From Thermoplasmatota archaeon (lineage in GTDB: Archaea; Thermoplasmatota; E2; DHVEG-1), in the NCBI GenBank assembly GCA_030619765.1, contig JAUXAU010000026.1, positions 1-37,139 on the forward strand: DNA of 37,139 nucleotides, given 5' to 3'. Positions 30,953-37,139 of the stretch are shown piece by piece. The notes under the pieces were generated by a model. That model saw only the letters and a list, made by a program, of their open reading frames with translations. It was not told where the DNA came from and did not search any database. Made by a program: the position numbers and the translations under genes. Numbering within the stretch: the stretch's first letter is position 1; every line of letters begins with the position of its first letter.

Positions 30953-32404
30953 ATGAAATACAATTTATATAGAAAAGCCTGGATATTAGGAGTAATAATT
31001 ATATTTGTTTTTGCAGGTATTGTTGTACCAAATCTCAGTGGAAATATTAAAAGATTGACTGATTTTGAATCTGCAAAAACATCAGCAAGATCCATTAGTG
31101 AAATGGGTCCTAATATGGAATATTCTCATACTGTCTTTGTAGAAGTAGCTACATCCCAAAATTGTGAACCCTGTCATTCTTGGAATCAAAATATATATAA
31201 CGCATATACTTCAGGAGATTATGATTTTGAGTATGTAGAAATGATTGAATTTGACCATGCAGGATATGTCCTTAATGAGAAAGCACATGATTGGGCCAAT
31301 AGTTATAGTATTAGTGCTTATCCAACGTCAATATGTGATGGCGATTACCAAAGGATAGTAGGCGATCACCCTGATCAACTTCCAGGTGCTCTTAAAGCCT
31401 GCGGAATTAAATCGGTTGCAGATATATCCGCTGATATGACGGTCTCGTGGCTTGGAAACGCTACGATTGATGTTAGTATCACTATTCAAAATAATGAAGG
31501 AACGCAATACAATGGTCACATTCGAGCATGTATTACGGAGATTGTCTCCAGATATGATACGTATTATGGTGATCATTATCATTTTGGATTTCTGGATTAC
31601 GTTTTTCACAAAGAGATTTCTATAGATCCATGGGGTGTCTACACAGATAGTACCATTTGGAATGGAAATGAACACGAAGATAATCATGGCAATGATTTTG
31701 GCGACATCACTCCGGATAATATCAAGATCATAATGGGAGTGTTTAACGATAATAATGATTATGTAGATGAAACAGTGACGGCACAAATTATCCCTAATAA
31801 TCCACCAAACATACCCAGTGATCCCGACCCATGGAACGGTGCTACAGATATACCTATCGACGCTGATCTAAGTTGGACAGGAGGAGATCCAGATGGTGGT
31901 CTGGTGACATACGATGTGTATTTCGATACACATAGTCTCCCACCCCCTGTGATATGGAACCAGTCTGGTACTGTATATGATCCTGGAATACTAGCGTTAA
32001 ATACAACGTATTATTGGAAAATCGTCGCATGGGATAATCATGGAGCTTCTGCAGAGGGCCCCATTTGGCAATTTACGACAAGTTCTGAACCAATGATAAA
32101 AATGAATATTACAAGGCCAAAGGAACGTTCTTTTTACTTTGAAAATGCACGTCTTTTTTCGTTACCCAGAAATACAATAGTAGTTGGTTTTATTGATATT
32201 ATCATTGACGCCGTCTCGAGTGAAGGGTTAGAAAGAGTAGAATTCTACATAAACGGTAGGTTGAAACACATATGTACTGAGGAGCCTTATGAGTATAGAT
32301 GGAGGACGTGGCTTCCACTCTGGAAATATACTATTAATGTTGTTGCCTATGATATAAACGATAATACTGCCAGTGATGAAATCACGGTGTGGAAGTTATT
32401 TTAA
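30953..32404 (+). CDS. Exported thioredoxin-fold protein with FN3 and Ig-like domains
   Basis: 483 residues: signal peptide or anchor (AWILGVIIIFVFAGIVV); thioredoxin-like domain ~58-160 with Cys71-Glu-Pro-Cys74 and cis-Pro in SAYPTSICDGD; Ig-like domain ~160-280 (YNGHIRACITEIVSRY, HFGFLDYVF, VYTDSTIWNG); one FN3-like repeat ~282-378; and a terminal Ig-like domain ~380-483 (VEFYINGRLKHI, YTINVVAYDINDN), similar to Big_7-type domains. It has no PGGGI tail. It lacks the PKD of its neighbour 28788, with which it forms a tandem pair under different promoters. Start supported by AGGAAGG upstream. The likely role is extracytoplasmic thiol chemistry. Confidence 0.9.
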   Translation: MKYNLYRKAWILGVIIIFVFAGIVVPNLSGNIKRLTDFESAKTSARSISEMGPNMEYSHTVFVEVATSQNCEPCHSWNQNIYNAYTSGDYDFEYVEMIEFDHAGYVLNEKAHDWANSYSISAYPTSICDGDYQRIVGDHPDQLPGALKACGIKSVADISADMTVSWLGNATIDVSITIQNNEGTQYNGHIRACITEIVSRYDTYYGDHYHFGFLDYVFHKEISIDPWGVYTDSTIWNGNEHEDNHGNDFGDITPDNIKIIMGVFNDNNDYVDETVTAQIIPNNPPNIPSDPDPWNGATDIPIDADLSWTGGDPDGGLVTYDVYFDTHSLPPPVIWNQSGTVYDPGILALNTTYYWKIVAWDNHGASAEGPIWQFTTSSEPMIKMNITRPKERSFYFENARLFSLPRNTIVVGFIDIIIDAVSSEGLERVEFYINGRLKHICTEEPYEYRWRTWLPLWKYTINVVAYDINDNTASDEITVWKLF

Positions 32405-32408
32405 AAAT

Positions 32409-32430
32409 CTCTCTCTTTTTCTTTATCTTA
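32409..32430 (+). terminator. T-rich terminator after 30953 gene
   Basis: CTCTCTCTTTTTCTTTATCT tract a few bases after the stop. Confidence 0.5.
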
Positions 32431-32494
32431 ACAAGGTTAATTTGTAATACCCCTATGAAAACAGTCCAATAAGATTGTTTGTGATTTTTTTACT

Positions 32495-32522
32495 TATTTT
32501 ATTATATACAAAACATTTAAAT
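32495..32522 (+). promoter_or_regulatory. Class I promoter variant of 32563 gene
   Basis: TATTTTATTATATACAAAAC then ATTTAAAT; TATA box at 32516-32522. A degraded match to the upstream element lies at about 32453-32472. Confidence 0.5.
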
Positions 32523-32562
32523 TTAATAAGCACATTACTATTAGTAAGGGAGGTAATAAAAA

Positions 32563-32874
32563 ATGAAAAAGAAAATCGTAATTGGAAGCCTATTGGTAAT
32601 TTCTCTTATAGCGATGTTACCATCAGCATGTGCAGTAGAATTCAACGCAGTTAAAGAAATAATGGAATCACAGTATCCCATCATAATACCAGAGATAGAT
32701 ATTGAAGAGTTAAAAGAAAAATACAAGGATGGGCCTATTGAACCAACGTTTATCATACTTTTCATACTTACCCAAATTCTCAACATATTACGAATAGTCA
32801 AATTTACGTTTCTTTTTGTAATCTTACTAATAATCAGAAGGGCTACTAACAACACTACCAGTATAATCTGTTAA
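32563..32874 (+). CDS. Small protein with signal peptide and C-terminal membrane helix
   Basis: 103 residues; AGGGAGGT precedes the ATG. The N-terminal signal peptide ends near LPSACAVEF. A charged, helical stretch of about 35 residues follows (IDIEELKEKYKDGP), then a long hydrophobic segment (~65-92, including VKFTFLFVILLIIRR) with basic residues after it. The topology suggests an extracytoplasmic loop anchored by a C-terminal helix. It shares promoter class with the secreted proteins, so it may be an accessory membrane component of the same set. No family is recognised. Confidence 0.65.
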   Translation: MKKKIVIGSLLVISLIAMLPSACAVEFNAVKEIMESQYPIIIPEIDIEELKEKYKDGPIEPTFIILFILTQILNILRIVKFTFLFVILLIIRRATNNTTSIIC

Positions 32875-32880
32875 ATCTAT

Positions 32881-32908
32881 CCTCTCTTTTTTATTTTTGA
32901 TTTTTATG
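32881..32908 (+). terminator. T-rich terminator after 32563 gene
   Basis: CCTCTCTTTTTTATTTTTGA tract six bases after the stop. The remaining gap to 33310 (436 nt) holds a 12-nt direct repeat (TACATACCTATC / TACATACTTATC near 32989), a weak upstream-element match (GGAAACGGAATTAGTA at 33199) and a TATA-like TTATATTTATA near 33253; no gene is seen in it. Confidence 0.5.
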
Positions 32909-33310
32909 CATCATTGCTCTAAATTAGATTATCTATGCCTCTAATAAAAATTATTCACTATGAGAAAAATCATTGAAGATTATATCTTTACATACCTATC
33001 TACATACTTATCTACAAAAAAAGCACTTAAAACCACTATACAATGTACTGTTTAACTAGGATGGGAAAGAGTACAGCATCATAATCATCTTAATCTGAGA
33101 GAATACCCATCGAATTCTTATCCCCTCATTCCCTCCTAGCTGCTTTTTTATCCTCCTAGAAAAGTCACAGCAAAAAAGAATTGGGATTATGGTAGTATGG
33201 AAACGGAATTAGTAGAGTTTTTTTGTGTGAAGGAGATTTCAATTGACAACCGTTATATTTATATTGTATTATAATATTTCTTAATACAGATTTTTATTAC
33301 GGGGAAAAAA

Positions 33311-34906
33311 ATGATAAAGAAAATCGTTGAGATTTGCATTTGCATGCTGTTGATTACAACTACTGTTTTACCAGGAGCATGTGCTGTGAATGCTAATAGT
33401 ACTAATGGAGCAACTTCTAGTGTGGTCCTTGATGATGATTGGTATCCGATGTTTCAAAATGATGTGATATTGGAACCTACTAGTGATTTTATTATTGATG
33501 TTATTGAACAGGTCAATGAAACAATGTATTTAGGATATTTAGAAAATCTAACTGCTTTTGGACCACGTGTGACTGGAACTCCAGCATGTGAAGCAGCAGG
33601 GGACTATCTTTATAATGAATTCCAAAGTATGGGTCTTGAAGTGCGATACCATAATTGGAGTTATGGTGGTTACCAGGACAGAAATATAGAAGCGACATTA
33701 CCGGGTACTAATGAAACAAGTGATGCAATCTATATTATCTGTGGTCATTATGATACTGTAGCCAATTGTCCAGGGGCAGATGATGATGGATCCGGCGTCG
33801 CTACGGTTTTGTCGGCTGCAAATATTTTGAATCAGTATGCTTTTGACCATACAGTTCGTTTTGTAGCATTTTCTGGAGAAGAACAATGGATGTTAGGCAG
33901 CCATGAATATGCAAGAGAAGCTTGGGAAAATGGCGATAATATCGTAGCTGTGCTAAATGTCGATATGATAGGATTTGCGATCACTTCGACTCATGGAAAC
34001 AACATTAAGGTCTATAAAAACGTGGCTTCTAAGTGGGTAAGTGATTTTACCATAAATGTTAGTGAGGTTTATTATGATTATATTCATCTTGAGGTTATTC
34101 CACTCGGCGAAGCACCAAGTGATCAGTTGTATTTCTGGGAGTACGGCTATAACGGTATATTTTACCATGAATATGAATTTAATTATTATTATCATACTCC
34201 CCAAGATACTATCGAAAATATGAATATAACCTATGCCACAAAATGTTCTAAACTGATCGTGGCGACGCTTGCCGAGCTCGCTCAGTTAAGTTCTACCCCT
34301 CCTGATGCCCCAACTATCTCGGGTGTCATCAATGGAAGAGAAGGAATAGAATATGACTTCACCGTTGTTACAATTGATCCTGATAATGATGAGGTATACT
34401 ATTATGTTGATTGGAGTGATGGCACCTCTACTGGATGGATCGGGTCTTATGCCTCGGGTGAAGAGGTGATTGTTAACCACGCATGGGATGATCCAGGGAC
34501 ATATGAAATTAGAGCGAAAGCCAAGGACATCTATGGTGTAAGTAGTGACTGGTCAGAACCACATACTATTACTATTGTTGAAGGACCAAAACTTGAAATT
34601 GGTGCTATCACAGGTGGATTATTCAAAGTAAGTGCAGAAATCAAAAACACAGGCACTGTTGATGCGGCTGGTGTACAGTGGAGTATTAAACTAGAAGGCG
34701 GGGCATTTATTGGCAAAGAAACTGAAGGTGGGCCTTTAACTATTCCTGCAAGCGGTAAGGACACTGTGATTTCAAAATTTATATTAGGATTTGGAAAAAC
34801 AAATGTAATTGTTACTGCAGAGATACCAGAAAGCTCAGATATACGAGAACAAGATGGGTTTGTATTCTTGTTCTTTATAAAGGTTAACCCTGGTGGCGGC
34901 ATATAA
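33311..34906 (+). CDS. Exported M28 zinc aminopeptidase with PKD and PGGGI tail, paralogue
   Basis: 531 residues: signal peptide ending near LPGACAVNA, M28 domain ~75-330, PKD domain ~331-424 (VDWSDGTSTGW), and the shared C-terminal domain ~426-531 ending FIKVNPGGGI. The M28 ligands are complete: His146 (GHYDTV), Asp157 (GADDDGSG), Glu190/Glu191 (GEEQWMLGS), Asp218 (NVDMIG) and His295 (YYHTPQD). It is the paralogue of the 20273 enzyme, but its tail domain matches the 22145 gene much better, including an 80-nt perfectly identical DNA stretch. Extracellular exopeptidase activity is expected. GGGGAAAA precedes the ATG. Confidence 0.94.
   Translation: MIKKIVEICICMLLITTTVLPGACAVNANSTNGATSSVVLDDDWYPMFQNDVILEPTSDFIIDVIEQVNETMYLGYLENLTAFGPRVTGTPACEAAGDYLYNEFQSMGLEVRYHNWSYGGYQDRNIEATLPGTNETSDAIYIICGHYDTVANCPGADDDGSGVATVLSAANILNQYAFDHTVRFVAFSGEEQWMLGSHEYAREAWENGDNIVAVLNVDMIGFAITSTHGNNIKVYKNVASKWVSDFTINVSEVYYDYIHLEVIPLGEAPSDQLYFWEYGYNGIFYHEYEFNYYYHTPQDTIENMNITYATKCSKLIVATLAELAQLSSTPPDAPTISGVINGREGIEYDFTVVTIDPDNDEVYYYVDWSDGTSTGWIGSYASGEEVIVNHAWDDPGTYEIRAKAKDIYGVSSDWSEPHTITIVEGPKLEIGAITGGLFKVSAEIKNTGTVDAAGVQWSIKLEGGAFIGKETEGGPLTIPASGKDTVISKFILGFGKTNVIVTAEIPESSDIREQDGFVFLFFIKVNPGGGI
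34668..34747 (+). repeat. 80-nt identity with 23205-23284
   Basis: This stretch of the C-terminal domain is base-for-base identical to 23205-23284 in the LamG-like gene. A second identical run of 42 nt lies at 34608-34649 and 23145-23186. Confidence 0.85.
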
Positions 34907-34923
34907 CACAACTATAAATAGGC

Positions 34924-34950
34924 GGTTTTTTTCTTTCCGTTTTTCTTATT
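34924..34950 (+). terminator. T-rich terminator after 33311 gene
   Basis: GGTTTTTTTCTTTCCGTTTT tract about 18 nt after the stop. Confidence 0.55.
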
Positions 34951-35068
34951 TACTACCTCTTAGCTTTTTTAACGTTTACAACCTATGATACATGGTGAAA
35001 AAAAATGCTAGCCCTAAGGCTTATATGGCATAAAAATATAAAGGGGGAGAAAGAGAGGTGGACGATAT

Positions 35069-35305
35069 ATGGCTCTGGCCTTTGTACTAATAAGCATAGC
35101 ACCTGGAGATGAATTTCGCGTACTAAAGAAACTTAATAATGTAATTGAAATTGATGAGGTATATCCCCTCTTTGGAGAATATGATTTTCTTATTAAAATA
35201 GTTGCAGAGGATTTTGAGGAAATTGGAAATATTGTAGTAAACAAGATTAGAATCATCCGAGGTGTGGTCGCTACTAAAACACTAACAGAAGCAAAGTTTT
35301 TTTAG
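35069..35305 (+). CDS. Stand-alone Lrp/AsnC ligand-binding (RAM) domain protein
   Basis: 78 residues, ATG start with GAGAGGTGG upstream. The sequence is one RAM/AsnC effector domain: opening strand ALAFVLISIAPGDEF, helix VLKKLNNV, then IDEVYPLFGEYDFLIKIVAED, where the family has its G-x-YD loop, a second helix, and closing VVATKTLTEAKFF. No DNA-binding domain is attached. Such proteins usually form oligomers that sense amino acids or partner with full-length Lrp regulators; the Lrp-like proteins in this window are possible but unproven partners. Confidence 0.9.
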   Translation: MALAFVLISIAPGDEFRVLKKLNNVIEIDEVYPLFGEYDFLIKIVAEDFEEIGNIVVNKIRIIRGVVATKTLTEAKFF

Positions 35306-35400
35306 CCCCTTTGGCTCCTTTTCTGCTGCACCATAATATCTTAAACCTATGTTTTTTAACGTGAATACAACGTAACAAGGGAAAAACAAGGTAGTAGGGG

Positions 35401-35443
35401 TTTATAAATAAGGAAACGTTATCAAAATGTAGTTTGGAGGGGT
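35401..35443 (+). promoter_or_regulatory. Promoter and RBS of the 35458 ORF
   Basis: TTTATAAATA at 35401-35410 and TTGGAGGGG ending at 35442. The best-spaced codon after the Shine-Dalgarno site is ATA at 35449; the first standard start is TTG at 35458. Confidence 0.5.
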
Positions 35444-35457
35444 AAAAAATAAAACAT

Positions 35458-35592
35458 TTGAATGAATTATCACTACAAGAATTAATGCAAATATCACATG
35501 ATATAAAAGAGATGCAGAAACACATTGACATGCTCGTTGAGTTCATGGGAGTCGATGAAGTTAGAACGATTTTAAAAAAGAAAAATGAATAA
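35458..35592 (+). CDS. Small helical protein (44 residues)
   Basis: A short frame after a clear TATA box and GGAGGGG site. From the TTG at 35458 it encodes 44 residues, mostly charged alpha-helix (LQELMQISHDIKEMQKHIDM, then VDEVRTILKKKNE), ending in TAA. The spacing from the Shine-Dalgarno site would suit an ATG at 35449, where the sequence has ATA. So either TTG is used with a long spacer or the original start is mutated. It could form a small coiled coil. No family is recognised. Confidence 0.5.
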   Translation: MNELSLQELMQISHDIKEMQKHIDMLVEFMGVDEVRTILKKKNE

Positions 35593-35651
35593 TCAATGAT
35601 AGCTAGAATAGTAGTTATGAGATTTTATTTAGGAAAGAATTAGGGTTAGTT

Positions 35652-35990
35652 TTGATAGATTCATACTCTTTCGGAAGAATAGTAATCGATGGAAAGACAT
35701 ATACATCAGACATAATCTTATACCCAGATAGAGTGGATGATAGTTGGTGGAGGAAGAGTGGACATTTACTTCAGAAAGAAGATTTAACAGATATAATTCA
35801 GTATAATCCAGAGGTATTGATTGTTGGAACTGGAGCATATGGCTTAATGAACGTTTTAGATGAGACAAAGCAATTCTTAGAGTCAAAAGGGATAGAGGTC
35901 AGAGCTGAAGAAACAGAAGAGGCGTGTAAAACTTATAATGAATTAAAGGAGAAAAGGAAGGTAGTTGCAGCGTTTCACCTTACATGTTAA
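35652..35990 (+). CDS. Mth938-like domain protein
   Basis: 112 residues from a TTG start (no in-frame ATG; a GGAAAG site lies about 15 nt upstream). The sequence matches the Mth938/Xcc1710-like family of small alpha/beta proteins: YSFGRIVIDGKTYTSDIILY at the start, WWRKSGHLLQKEDL, then NPEVLIVGTGAYGLMNV and a final EACKTYNEL helix followed by VVAAFHLTC. The molecular function of the family is not established; it is cytosolic. The gene is separated by 59 nt from the small helical ORF and may be cotranscribed with it. Confidence 0.88.
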   Translation: MIDSYSFGRIVIDGKTYTSDIILYPDRVDDSWWRKSGHLLQKEDLTDIIQYNPEVLIVGTGAYGLMNVLDETKQFLESKGIEVRAEETEEACKTYNELKEKRKVVAAFHLTC

Positions 35991-36016
35991 ACTTTGACCA
36001 AAACATCAACAAAGTT
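35990..36016 (+). terminator. Hairpin after 35652 gene
   Basis: AACTTTG / CAAAGTT perfect 7-bp inverted repeat with a 13-nt loop directly overlapping the stop region. It may be a terminator or an operator. Confidence 0.35.
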
Positions 36017-36129
36017 AGTTTCTATAAATCAATAGTTTATATATTAATTGCTACGTTTTTGAAAGCCAACCATAGGAATATAGCACTCAGAAATGGAAAC
36101 ATTCCGCCTAGATTAATTGATTTTGTTAT

Positions 36130-36183
36130 ATATTGCAATTAACACATATTGCAATTAACAGATGTTAATGAAATATTTAAATA
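36130..36183 (+). promoter_or_regulatory. Tandem operator-like repeats and TATA box of 36228 gene
   Basis: ATATTGCAATTAACA occurs twice, at 36130-36144 and 36146-36160, 16 nt apart, each with a TTGCAA palindrome core. TTTAAATA follows at 36176-36183. The position just upstream of the TATA box suits an activator site. Confidence 0.55.
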
Positions 36184-36227
36184 AGAGTTACGCTGATAGG
36201 GATATTGCCGATAGGGGGCATTTTAAT

Positions 36228-37139
36228 ATGAAGATGTATACATATATAAAAAAACTAACATGTTTATTTATAATAGCTATTTTGTTTGTTTCTGCGGTTT
36301 CTGCTGTTCCATTAGATATTGATGGGGATGACCTGGATCCTTTAGTTGATGTTGAAGTTACAGTAGAAATCCAAAAGATACGAGCATTTGATAAGAATGA
36401 TAAACAATTCGGTTTACTCCCTTTTTATCCAATACTTTTTAAAAGAGAATATATAGATAGAGAAAATGACCCTGATTTTTATGTAAAAGTTCTAATCAAC
36501 AACGAAGAATCCACAAGTGATACTTGGCATGATACAAAGTATATCTATGACCCGCAATTTTCAGCAACCTGGGATGTTCCTGATGATGAAGAATTTGTAA
36601 CAGTAAAAATACAGTTATGGGACTGGAATGATAATGAGGATGTCCTCTGTGATATTGGAGATGAAAAAGATGATGTAGAACTAACTTACAGTATCAAAAC
36701 TGGACACTGGACAGGAGATGATCAGCTCGAAGATCCAAGTGGTTATGGACGGTTAAGTGGTTGCGATGATGGGAGTATCTATAGAAGGGATCTAGATTGT
36801 GAACTCTGGTTTGATATTTATCAAAATGATTACGATGGTGATGGAATTCCGTACTGGACAGAAGTAAACTCTTATGGAACTGATCCTGAAGTAAGTAATA
36901 TTGGTGAAGACTCAGATAACGATGATATTCCAATTGAATGGGAATGGAAATGGGGATATGATCCTTTTGTATGGGAGGATCATGAAGAACTTGACCCTGA
37001 AGGAGATAGCATCAATAACTTTGAAGAATATCTAACCTCGGAGTGGTTTTCTGATCCATTTAGGAAGGATGTTTTCGTTGAATTAGATATAATGGATGAA
37101 GGCCCTAATGGTGAAAAAACCTATTTCCCAGAAAATTCA
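36228..37139 (+). CDS. Exported acidic protein with Ca-binding-type repeats, partial
   Basis: 304 residues are visible, open to the right edge with no stop. ATG 36228 follows an AGGGGG site (a second ATG at 36234 also fits). A signal peptide (KKLTCLFIIAILFVSAVSAV) precedes a very acidic, Trp-rich mature part. Residues ~200-270 contain Asp-rich loops (NDYDGDGIP, EDSDNDDIP, DPEGDSINNFEEY) like thrombospondin type 3/EF-type calcium-binding repeats. The last visible part (KDVFVELDIMDEG) resembles the start of a following domain found in exported archaeal proteins; its function cannot be judged from the part seen. Confidence 0.85.
   Translation, partial: MKMYTYIKKLTCLFIIAILFVSAVSAVPLDIDGDDLDPLVDVEVTVEIQKIRAFDKNDKQFGLLPFYPILFKREYIDRENDPDFYVKVLINNEESTSDTWHDTKYIYDPQFSATWDVPDDEEFVTVKIQLWDWNDNEDVLCDIGDEKDDVELTYSIKTGHWTGDDQLEDPSGYGRLSGCDDGSIYRRDLDCELWFDIYQNDYDGDGIPYWTEVNSYGTDPEVSNIGEDSDNDDIPIEWEWKWGYDPFVWEDHEELDPEGDSINNFEEYLTSEWFSDPFRKDVFVELDIMDEGPNGEKTYFPENS

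Noticed and set aside
18220-34906. PGF-CTERM/archaeosortase sorting signals or a type IX secretion CTD
   Set aside because: The tails end right after the motif without a following membrane helix and basic residues. The C25 peptidases themselves lack this domain, so similarity to gingipain secretion domains is only general.
1-37139. tRNA, rRNA, transposase or integrase genes
   Set aside because: No cloverleaf with a conserved T-loop, no rRNA-like sequence and no DDE or tyrosine/serine recombinase protein was seen on either strand.

Overview
The window looks like an AT-rich archaeal chromosome segment. Supporting signs are TTTAAAT or TTTATATA TATA-type boxes about 25 nt ahead of predicted starts, a mix of leaderless and GGAGG-led genes, Lrp-type regulators, a geranylgeranyl-reductase-family flavoprotein and pyrimidine-rich termination tracts. 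The many exported cysteine peptidases (C25 gingipain-like, C13/caspase-like) with PKD and FN3 modules fit a protein-degrading Thermoplasmatota lineage such as marine benthic group D. That taxonomic placement is inference, since no rRNA or marker gene is present.

Left part (1 to about 10 kb): a cut-off Cys-rich ORF, two small exported proteins and an exported eight-bladed PQQ-type propeller lie on the minus strand. A CBS-domain protein and three paralogous Lrp-like regulators (4061, 4848, 9371), a GYD-domain protein and a small unknown follow on the plus strand. A cytosolic histidine kinase with five PAS domains sits on the minus strand and is followed by what looks like a broken receiver-domain tail. 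A roughly 240-nt repeat-rich, gene-free block lies at 1365-1601.

Right part (about 10 to 35 kb): a secretome island. It holds three C25-type peptidases (10097, 12110, 14178), a C13/caspase-like peptidase (18220), two M28 zinc aminopeptidases (20273, 33311), a LamG-like protein (22145), a propeller protein (23632), a PKD protein (25213), three exported thioredoxin-fold proteins (26026 minus, 28788, 30953) and a small membrane protein (32563). One lipid-modifying flavoprotein (27394) interrupts it. Genes are mostly monocistronic: each has its own TATA box, Shine-Dalgarno site, signal peptide and T-rich terminator.

The island is tied together by shared parts. Seven proteins carry a homologous ~100-residue C-terminal domain, four of them ending in the same PGGGI tail. 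Promoters fall into a few near-identical classes, and an upstream element GTGGAAATGAAATCAGTA recurs ahead of at least six genes. One thioredoxin-fold protein has a circularly permuted domain order. Together these suggest a co-regulated set of exported or surface-retained proteins for extracellular protein breakdown. The common tail and the common upstream element are the best candidates for something undescribed.

The right edge (35-37 kb) has a stand-alone RAM domain, a 44-residue ORF, an Mth938-like protein and the start of another exported Ca-repeat protein cut by the window end.
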